Below are positions 12,401-24,400 of a stretch of DNA of 64,000 bases, piece after piece. Every line of letters starts with the position of its first letter. Position 1 is the first letter of the stretch. The position numbers were made by a program, and so were the translations under genes. This DNA is from Styela clava (lineage: Eukaryota; Chordata; Ascidiacea; Stolidobranchia; Styelidae): NCBI RefSeq assembly GCF_964204865.1, contig NC_135252.1:8887383-8951382 (forward strand), written 5' to 3'. Below the pieces are notes generated by a model. The model made no database searches and was not told the DNA's origin. It saw nothing but the letters and a program-made list of their open reading frames with translations.

Positions 12401-15400
12401 AAGTTATAGACTTAACAAATTTTGAATCAAACTATGGGTTGTGAAAAATTTTTGACTCAAGACTTCATCTCCGAACACTGACAAAATCAGATTTTGAGGA
12501 AAAAAACTCATTGCATATGCAAGCCTTTTTTAATAGACCTTTAAGAAACTTAGCATACTTGGTGCTTTTTGAGTTTCTGTAGAAAATTTTGACTTTTCAG
12601 CCATGAAAGTTTGAAATTGCAACGTCCAACTCCAGGCAGTTTGAAAATACGAACTCTATTTATATATCCCAGGTAAACAGTATAGAAAAATAATTTACTC
12701 TGTGGCCTTGTAGGTTTCCTAGATGGAGGCTGAGGAAGTCGTGCAGTATTTGTCATCGGCACAAAAGGTTGCATGTTGAATATGTCCTAGAAAAACAATA
12801 GAAATGGAATATCATCACAGTGATTTTATCAGTGTGATGGAATAATACACATTATATGTTTGATATCCAAAATAAATATTAGAATATGTTTCAAATGACC
12901 CGGGTTCCATTTTTCTGGGGTCACCTTATAATTCATATAAAATTTCATAAAACACCACTTCAAAAATTTGATATTTCAGAGGCAAATTTTCATAATTCGA
13001 ATAATATATATATGATAAAATTGTAATTAATTAAAATCAATTTACATAGCAGTCCCTATTGCACAAATAACAAAACATGCCATAAGGCATAAACCAACAT
13101 AATTAAATTGGGATTGTATTGACTTTATTTAAAATTTGAAATCATAAGTTGTTTTAAATAAATTTTGAATTCAAATCTGCCTCACTCACAATCCCGACAT
13201 CATATTCTATAAATAGCTAATATTTTTGGCTTAATCAAATCAACATGATGGAAAGAGGAAATAGGTATTGCATATCATAGATGTTTATTAAGTTTTTTAT
13301 TGCCGCGAATGAGGCCAAAGAGCATATGTTATGCTGATTATTCATGGGTGCATTACCAATATTTTACTTTCAATACTTTTGATCGCAGAACACCATAGTA
13401 TATTGATACAAAAACTATATGGATGATATATGCAGTGCTATTAATAATAACGGCATCGGATTATGCAAAAACTATCACCATTTATAAATGGATTTCTATA
13501 TATGTATTTGAACAGATAGATTAAAAGTCCAATTTGATTATGGGAAATTTGCATACTAACTGTTTTATTATACATTAATTTCTAATTTCTAAAAGCTGTT
13601 TAAGTTTTTGCGACTTTTCAACCAATGGCATTTCGAAATGAAAGATTTATACTAATTTGAATATCAGAATTATTATAGTCTGACATTTCAATTGATATTG
13701 AAATAAATTATTAGTAGCCTCTATTTTTATTTTTATTTTGACACAATATATACTCATAAAAATCATTATACCTATGTTTGACCTAATAATAATTTTACAT
13801 CCTCACATCATATTCAAGAATTTTAGGATAAGCAGAAAGGCTGCCACAAGGAAATACAGCAGAGAGGGAAAAATAGTAAAGATATGACAGCTAATAAGGA
13901 AATAAGAACCTCTGACGTCAATCTTTGTCGACTATCCAAAGGCAACGACATCTGGTTGTGACTGTGCAGAATGTCTGTCTCTTGGGATGCTCTCATTCGC
14001 CTTCCTATAGGTAGAACTTCACCAGAGTGCATTGCATGAGTTTGAAATGAGGTTGGGCTGAAAGGGTTATGCACTGAGTTCTGCATATTTGCATGTGCAA
14101 TCGGCCAGCCTCCATTATATCCATGATAATGATGGTGATCTTGGTTAATTTTACTGAAATCTCGTCTCTGAATATGCAGAAGAGGGTTCGCAAAACTATC
14201 AAGTGATATTGTGTCCAAATCACCAAATTCTGTTGATGAACTAATAGTGCTCGGAATTCGAGCTCTGGGTTCATGTGAAACCAATCGTGACTGATTTGAA
14301 TGAGAGTTCATGATTGGTGGAAAATCATTAAAATTGGGTTGGTTACTCTTTTTATAAGCTGGAGGCATAACTAATCCCGGTGTTGTTAGTATCTTTTTAA
14401 CATCTTCGCCTTCTCTTGCTGCATCTTTAGCTGCAGCTTCTCTCACAGCCTCCATCAAACGATTTACATTGTCATAGGTACTGTCAACTTGCATTTCCTG
14501 GTGAGCATTTCCAGTCGTTGGCAATGATGTGTTATTCAAAATATTTTGGACATGATCCTTCCCAGAGAGAACCATATATCCTTCTTCTCCGCCTAGCTGG
14601 CGTAAGGTATCATCAAGATTATTATCAGACCAACCGGGCAATCTATTTCGCCAAGGAATTTTCTTTGGTGCCGGTTTCGGAATTGATGTATTGGCAATAG
14701 AAGGACTTTGAAAGGAGGTAGTAGGAACATGTCCTATTTGTAAATTCAATCTACTCTGAGCATGATCTTCTGATCTATGATGAAACGTTTTACTTCCAGA
14801 AATAGCATTCGATACATTAAAGCTACTTGTTGTACTGCTCATGGGCTGTAAAATATAGACATGCTCGGCTGATGACGAGTCTGTTGTCGTCGTGCTCAGG
14901 CTGGAAACGTCATCATTCGAGTTGACAGATTCAGAGTGTTTTAAAATGTTCTTTGATGGTGAAAACGATTGACGATTGGGTTTTGTGGTGTTTTGTATAG
15001 CAGTGCTGACAGATATAGTCGGCATCTTTTTTGGATGATGCAATTCAGATTTATTATTATTAACAGATTCTGGGAGATGCCTTAAAATACTGTTGTAATT
15101 ATGCTGAGATGGGTCATGATGAGTAGCAAGTTTTTCTCCAATTGTTTTTCCCGGTATAGACTGTTCTAAAAGACTCGATGATTTAGTTCTGCCATCCGTT
15201 TTTGTCATCATATTTTGCAATGTTGCAATAACATCATCCAGATTGGCATAAGTACTACTCCTTGGTGAACTACAAGAAGAAGTTGAAGACTCATCAAAAA
15301 ACCTATGGGCCTCCATTTCACCATCAAGAGCCTTTGTTCTTTTCAGCTTTCTTGAGAGTATTTTTGCAGGAATCAGAGACGACAATGTTTTCTTCATTCT

Positions 15401-18400
15401 GTCTTCAGATGCCTTTGTCTTCCTCATATTTCGTTGTAAACTGTTGCGAAATTTCCTTACAGAGTTACTTACAGATGAAGGAGTGGTACCATCAATGGTA
15501 TTTTCCCTGTGTTGTGCATTGGAGGTATCGGATGTCTTAGCTGTACTTCTTGCACCACGGTTTATACTAGTATACGTTGTTTCAGCATGATGGGTACCGG
15601 ACACAGCCGTTGAGCTGTTTCCATGTGCAATAAGATCAACCAAGATGTCATGGTTTTGTTCTTTTGGAAGAGAAGAAAAGAGAGAAGAAACAGAAGTGGT
15701 TTTTGTCTCAGGTTGAAAGATATTGTGCTGTAGGATAAGAGAAAAAAAAAATACTTAGAATGTAAAAGAAGAACAGATAGCAAGTTTGCAAGAGGCATTG
15801 AGAACTGATTAAGATCCAAATATAAACTCCTTCAATTTTCGCTATTACAGTAGATATAACAATGAAAACATTTCAATTTTAGTTTTATTGAATTCAAAAT
15901 ACATGCAATTTTTTCCACAATATTCAAAATCAGATAAAAAATAACATATTGAACTGTCGTGAGTGATTGGCTTTATTATTGTATTGTTATTTTTTCAGTA
16001 TCACTAATTCTCAATTATGCCAGTAAAAATACACAAGATTTCAGAACACCTGAACTGAATAATTAGGAATAACAGACAGATTTCGACAATATTCTGATAC
16101 AACTCTGAAATACTCAATATAGTCGAGCACACTTATTTATTTCCAAGATGTTTTTGGTACTAACAAGCAAAGAATCATCCTAAAGTAACAATTTGCTAAA
16201 GTTTGGGATAAGGCTATCCCTTTTCCCCAGGACAGTACAACCTGTGCAATGGGATATGCATAGTTAATAAGAAGACTGAACAACTCCAATGATCCTTATT
16301 CGGCAATCTGCAGTGCTAAAATAGATATAGAACACAGAAGAAAATACTAAGACCCCATGGCCTAGAAGAAATCATATTGTGAACATATGTATCGTTCCTA
16401 GTTTATACCCTGAGAGAATAATTACATTTCCTTCATGTTCTCTCTATCATATTATGTCAGTAAATATATAAAGTGCATTGTTAGTGCCAATCATTATCCC
16501 CATCTTGTAGTATCATTGTTTAAAAAACTGATTTTTACTTTATCTCGCTGCCTCATATGCATTGCTTTATCAATAGCACAAAAACATTTTCACTCTATTT
16601 TAAGCGATTTTCATATAAAAAGGTTTTAATAATATTACTACAGAAGCTGACTTAAATTGAAATCTTTATCACTAAAGATTTGAAGTAAAGACGGAAGCAG
16701 GAAGTATTTTCACCTTGGCAATTACCAATTACTAAAGTTTCAACTGATTCATTCGCAATTTCCCAGTCAGGTACGTCGATCGATAGTGTCATGCTGAACA
16801 TAAGGGTGTAAGATACATAACATGACCATGTATCTTTGACCAAACACGATGGCAAGGTTTATAAATTGACTTCACAAAATGGAATACTTCACTTACGATT
16901 GCTTCCTGTCGAGGACTGGTTATTGGTGTTGGAACGGGATGACTTCTGCGTGGTACGACAGGATTGGTTGTAGTTTGGGGTATTGACGGAGGAGAACGAG
17001 GCTTAGTTTCGATCTAGATTGAAAAATCGAAAATTAAACTCCAACAAACAAACTGTTTCCATGGCGCATACCAAGTACATATATCTACATTTAATAAATT
17101 GCTACTCTTAATGTTGCCCTTGAATGCAATATTTCAAGAAACTATTTTTGATTTAGAGAAAATGTTGAGGTAGAAATCGCATCCAAAACATTTCGAAGCA
17201 TTAGCTTTTATGCCGCTTTATTTACAGGATGTTCATAAAGTCCTATATCAATTACAATTGTATAATAATATAATATATTTTCAATATATCCTAACCGAGT
17301 TTGTTTTATTTTAGGTATATCTAAATTTATAAAAATATTCTGAAAATCCTATAATCTCCAATAAAGCAGTTATGACAATTACTCCCATAACCACAAGCGA
17401 CACATAACTAAATGATTTAAATTATAGATTCGAAGTTTCATAGAGTTATTACCAGAACAGGATCATTTCCATTTGCATTTGCTCGTTGCACTGCTTCTAA
17501 TTCTGCGATCCTTTTACGTAATTCATCATTTTCTGATTCAAGGTCTTGAATTCGTTTACTCATTTCTGTAATCTGTAATAAGTTCAAACAAAAAAATTAA
17601 TCGAAATATCAATTTCTATATATAGTATTATACTTTACAGAAAAATAGTAGTTATCATGAAAAACATTACTATAATCTATTATTATTTAATCTATCTTTT
17701 TATATATATTGCTCATTTTGAGATGACAAAAAGTATGATTTACTAAATTAAGTTGCTAGTCTACTGTCATGCTGTTGCAACCAAAAACAATACCAAATTG
17801 AACTTTAAAATGATCTATTTATTTTATGAGCATCTTCAGTTGCAAATTGGAATCTGCATTGTACAGCTTCAAACATACCAGTAGTTATATTTCTGCTAAT
17901 GCAACACTGGATTATAAAACTGATGGATGAAAAGCATTTGTAATAATTGACACATAAAAACAAAAGCGCTGGTCACCAAATATGGAAATGAATATAACTT
18001 GTATTGCATAATTAATTACCTTTTTTGTTCCTGGTGTAGATGGATTATCTTTTACAAATTTTTCATATGCCAGCTCAAAGGCTTGTCCAATGGTGAGGGT
18101 GATGTCATTGGCCTAAGAAATTTGAATCACACTCATTATAAGTATAACATTATTAGATGTCGTTCTTGACTTCAAAATTAGTGAAAATATTCCGAGACAA
18201 GCAAAATGCTGATCAAAAGCATTTAGTTGGTCCAACTACTGGAATGCATGGTACGCAGATAGAGAATTGGTTGTATTTTTTCCAATATTCAGTGATGTAG
18301 TGATCCAATCATGTAGGTGAACCATTTGATTGCTATTATTGGCGCTCCAGAAGTATGCGTACCAATATGGAGATAACTAATTTTGTTCGCCTACTTTACA

Positions 18401-21400
18401 TCAAGTTGTGTAAAGGGACGAAAGGGGGTATATTCACTTGGCTAACACAAACAGTCCCCGAACTCGTAATAAAACTAAAATAAGGAAAATCGGAATAAAA
18501 TTATGGCTTAACTCTAACAACCTGATACACATACTACAGCCCCGGGAGTACCATATTATTTGCTCATCTAAATTAGCAAATGAGGCAATTTTTGAAGTAC
18601 TAGATATGTTATTATAAACATATTTAGAAATAGAAATTTCATTTAAAACTATCCAATATTGGTTGCTGTTAATTTTGAGACGGACAAATGGGACCTATGA
18701 AACTACAAATCATTTTATTACCTGATGTAAGGAATCCAAACCGTAACAGTAATGCTTATTGTCATCAAGTTTTGCAATGAAAGCAAACAAACGTTTATCC
18801 TCTTTATCATCAGCACAAAATGAAACACGTTGTAAATTAATTCTATGAAGTATATCCTGCAAATAATTAAAGCTAACATTACTTTGATAATGTCATAAAA
18901 ATAAGTCAAAGATTAAAGAATATAGCTGAAACAGATTCAATGCTAGGTGGTATTGAAACAAGTGGAAGCATTCTAGAACATCACACAATTATCTATGTTG
19001 AAAGTTGATATACAGGGTGTGCATAAAATTCTGTTATAATCAAAATTTTGTCATTAGGTCAGTTATCAATATATGTTAATGTTAACCAGGTTGGTTTTAT
19101 TCTAACCAGTGTTTATTTGTCTTTTTACTTTAATTAACACAACATTATAAGCTTGCCATTACTTGCACGGAGCAAGTCAATGTTTTTTAACCTAATTCAA
19201 TACAAGACTTTATTTACACCCTTATATTATGAAGACTTAACTATACAATTAAAAATTAAACTAATTGAAGAAACTGAAATATTTTAGTTAATAATGATGA
19301 GACATCATCATAATTAGGTATATTCGTATCAATACAGGTTTTAATTAAATAACCATGGGCATTTCACTTTTATTTAACGAACTTTTTTGCTTTCAATGGA
19401 TAACTTGTATAATTGCCGATTCGATAACAAAAAGATTAAAAAGAGCCTATATGCTGATACCCATATATGTATACACCTTTGGAAGACGATTCTCTTATCT
19501 GTAGTGGAAAACATTTTTCTAAATCCTCTATGTGACTAATTTCAAATATTTCACAAATTATTCAAATGTGAATAAAAATTTCGATATTTAAAAATTTTCA
19601 TATTGAATTTTAACTAGTCTAAGTAATCCGGAGTGATTCAATATTTAGCTATTTAAATTTCCAGTACAGACCAATATAAAGATAAGAGGCTGCGATACGC
19701 TGTTAGGTTTACAACTTCCCTCTCCCATAATATAATATTGGGAAATGCAAAATATATCCTAACATGCTTCAAAATGACCTATCCCAGGATGTCTTAATAT
19801 CATCTAAATATTATTCTCAAGAACTATTTTTGTGCACAAGATATGTATTGTTTTGATCTTGTGCAACAAATTCTGGTTTGATGAAGTATATCTTCTGGTT
19901 ACCTGGTACCACTTATTTGAATGTGCATTTTCTTAATTCAAACTGGTAGCACAATGATTCAATTATTACATTAAATCATAGTCATTGCACAGCATAATTG
20001 TGTGATACCAGGCTGTTGAAAATGGCTAACACTATATACTCTCTTACAAAAAAAGATCGAAACACTTTTTGTTTTCTATATTCAAGCTGAAAACTACCCA
20101 TTCCTAAATATACTATATTTACAGAATTCAACTTCTGTAAACAAAAGTGAGTATGCAGAATTGCCGTCTCCGATTGCTCAAAAACCTTTTATCTAACAAA
20201 GATACAAAAACAAACGTAATTCTATACTTGCTCTTACTCTCTGGAACCAAATAATTCGCATTTGATACCCTTGAATTTGCTATGTAGGTCTCTTTTAGAA
20301 TACACATATATAATACAACCATTCCGAAAGGTATCAAATATCGGATAAACTGTTTTGATGTAGACCGATGTCGTCATCGTATCCAGGAAACGACCTCGTT
20401 AGCACATAATCGTCGCCTTGAAAATTCAGTACTTCATCATATTACCTTATACGCATCTGTTGTGTTATTGATCGTGAACTATGCAATAGTGGGTACAGGG
20501 AGTTCACGTAACCACATGTTTCTCAAGTATTATGGACATATATAAGGCGTTGCATTAAAACCAATGCAAGGAATTGAATTGAAATTGTACACATTTGGTA
20601 GGGATAAGAACACAGCGATAACTTTTTAATTAATGACTGCGCATATCTATCACATACACCGATCTGAGAAGCAGAATTAAACCGAGCATATTTAAAGATA
20701 TTTATGATTTTAGTTTACTATTTTTACGAAGTAGTCGCCATGTATGACGACCAAGAATGGCACCGGCTGGTGATGATGGTGGTCATTCGCCCAAGTATAC
20801 AAAAAAATATAATTTTCTGAAAATTAACTGTGCAAAAAGGTTGTCGTCAATTCCACACAAAAGTCCGCTTAATTATTAGCGTATCGTTATACATTCGAAT
20901 ACAGACGTTTACGAAAACATATTGTGGTAAAGAGGTAACTGTTATCGAGTATCGAGTATCGAGAACGATTCTTTCAAATTAGGGTTTCTGAGATGATCTC
21001 CCTGTTCTCCTTGAAAAATAAAACGTTTCCGCTAAAACGCTAAGCCCATAGAGATATAGTTCGAAAAATCGGAGTTCATTCAAAATTGAAAACTGACGAA
21101 AAATCTCAAAAATGATAAATTACCTCCCTCACTAAAAGTGGCAGTAATGTCTGTAATCAGTATTCTTGCCTAAATCGACAATCGACATTCGAAATTTCGC
21201 CTTCCCGTCAAAGACATTTTCTGTTATATTTGAAATCCTCGTTATTATTTTGTGAATCGCTTTGTCCAGCGACTAAAAATACATTTGTTTCAACCGTTCG
21301 TATGCCGGCGTGAGACGGAAAGAAAATAATTTCTGACGTTGAAGGGCATCTGAGTTACGAAAATAGACGCTTGGTGATCACATCAAATAAAACTGCATGC

Positions 21401-24400
21401 TTTGCCGAATAATCGTTGCACACAACTATGTTTTGAATAATCTGTTCTATGCTATAATACCAATGACGGTCGAATCTTTTATTGTGGTAGCTCCCGAGTG
21501 CTGAAATTTTTGATATCTTCTTCACAATGCATAAAAACAAATATTGCATTCTGTTTATAATTTATCGCGAGTGTACTTTTCAGTATGACCTCCCACGACT
21601 GTTAACTTGTTCTATTAACTGGGTCAAAAAAAACTATAATTCATAGTTTCTCAACATTTGATGTCAGCAATATGTAACACCACTTTCAAGACAGTGATAT
21701 GAGTCGGAGCTTTTATTGTTCACCACTTCACTCTACGCGCGATAAAAAAGCTGATCACATGACCAAAATGTACATGAAGATATGATACATAAAAGGCGAA
21801 CAACACACAACTAATACCGACAGGGAAAACATAAAAATCTACCCATTATCAACACGACTTTTATTGATTTACAGGTATCATTTTCTGAAACATTTAAAAC
21901 TTCTAATATCAAAAGTGAAATAAATCCCTGTATATACGATATGTTCTGCACACCACGATATGAACTATCGGGAAAATACAGGCACACGCCGATATGCTGT
22001 TACCTATCCCACTGGGAGTATCCACGATTCTTTTTCCTGGCCGGCATGCTTGCTAACAAACATGCTTTTGTTCGTATCACAAAAATATAATATTCATTTT
22101 AGAATAAGAGCATGTACTCTTTTCACGAATACATCGACAACAACTCCGTCAAATATCGTATTTATTTTGACAAAACACCTGAAAAGAGATGTCACTTTTG
22201 CGGCAAGATTGGTAGGGCATTATCGAAGCTGCATTCTTATTGGCATCTAGTGCAAAATAATTAATTTAGTTTGACCGCGACGGTAGTCATGACGTCATAT
22301 GGGGAAAGGACTTTAAAAGCTATTACTCGTATGCGAATGAGTAAAGGTTCAAGAACGCGGTGTAAACATCCCGATGGGAATTCTGTTGATCATAGAAGAG
22401 TTGTTTAACAGTTTAACAGTCCGTTTTTCGTCAATCTTCACTTATGGTGCTACTTCCTCGATCTTCCGTAATTCAATTGAAGTTGAAAATCCATTTACTA
22501 AAACCGCTTGAACTGTTTTTGGCAAGTTTCCGCCAACACTTTCCTTCCGATAATAGGAAAATGAATAAAACAAAATGGCTTCAAAAAATCGTCAAGTTCG
22601 GGGAACGGTGATTCACAACAATTGTGCTAGTGCTGTTTTGAATAAACGTATCTTTAATACATTATCTAATTAAATAATCATTATTTTTGTACTTTACGGC
22701 AAAACAATCTGGAAACCTCTATATTACATTATCTCCAGTCAGGATACATCGACAATTTATTGGCGCTCCCCACGCCCTGTTTCGTAAGAACGCGTGTGTA
22801 TGCGAAAACATTGCCCTACTAATATGATATATACATGAAAATGCCAAGTAATTTGATCTCGCGCAAGATTTAAAAGGCAAGACGTTATCAATGGCCGGTC
22901 ACATTCCGAATAAGTGAGAGACTCCACTCCGTATTCCCATTGGGAGTTCTAAGAGATCAAAGTATTCAATGTAATTAATCTGGAGATTGACAACCAGCGA
23001 TGAAAAAAAAATCGTATTTTAACATGGATTTCACAGTAATGATTAAATATGTAAAATTAGCCGTATGGTTGATGAGTTAGTTATCGTGCATCTCTATACT
23101 TCTTTTTTTCTCCCTGCCTTTGCATCGGTGCGCACAGACTGCTTTGTACCAGGAATCAAAACAGATTGGAAATATGTTTAACTAGGAATTTTATTATCAT
23201 GAGCAGTGGTTACCAAGCTGGAACTTAAATTGTAAAATATTAAAAGTTTAATGTTAAATGTTAAATAACGACATGGCCTTAATTGAAAATCTCTTAAATC
23301 CAGGTAGTTACCACTATATCCTATCATAGCATATTGAATCCCTTTCTTTTGTCTTTGAACTTTGTATACACTATACACGCCCATGGAAAAATGATAAAAC
23401 AGGATAAAGATGAAAAGAAGTGGTGTCTGATGAACAGGATAAGTAGAAGAAATCACAGTTACACAAAAACGTCACAATGCAAGAAGCCCCAACCACCCCA
23501 AAATATATAAATAGTCCAGCTAAAATATGACTGATAGGCGTGATAGCGATGTTTCGTGTGATTGTTAGTGTGTTGTGACTGATGCATTACCTCATTAAAA
23601 ATAAATATATATTGTATCATGTATGATTTGGTTGTTGACTGAATGACACAAAATAAATATAATCGGTATAAGCATATTCTATCCATAATGCCACTCAAAC
23701 ATAAGACACAAAGATGCATAATATGTTGTTATTTCAATAATCAAAATTACACTGATTGCACTCATTCTAATGAACAATCCTAACTCACAATATTAAAGAT
23801 AGAAGTCTATGCCTTATTAACAACTATTCTACATCACATAGATTTACCTCTGAGGCAAATAAAATTATATCCCAACTAGAGTTATTATTAAGAGGTATTC
23901 AATGAGTATCATAAGTTGAACCAGCTATTTAGAACCTCAAATATACACTTGAAGTTGAAGAAAACAAGTCAGAGGACTTTGAATTTATATATTGATTATG
24001 GGTGGCAACATTCCCTGCATGTAAAATAGGTTTTAAACATACCGTACTAATATTTCAGGATATCAAGTCGATAGGATACTCGATTCAATGTCAAACTATA
24101 ATCAGCTTGGTGATATTTTTTTAATAAATGTTTTTCTTTACCCATGGCAACTATTATAAAATTATGAATACGGTGTGGCAAGTATCTTTATTTATTTATT
24201 TTTATTATCCTTGTTTACTATGTACGATATTTTATCTGGAGTTTATCGTATTTTTCCTGCTTCATAATATCTCTGTGGTTGTGTGGGTACGTGTGTGAAT
24301 TAATCTAATAATTTTAGGTGAGTGAACACGTACCACTTCTTTTTGGCGAAACCTCCCATCTCATAATCTGTATCTAATGTTTTGTTCGCTCTCCTGATTT

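Noticed and set aside
13910-13912. Treating the end of the large GULP exon as a normal splice donor
   Set aside because: GTTCTT lacks the usual donor bases at +4 to +6 and poly(A) signals follow the downstream stop; kept only as an alternative.
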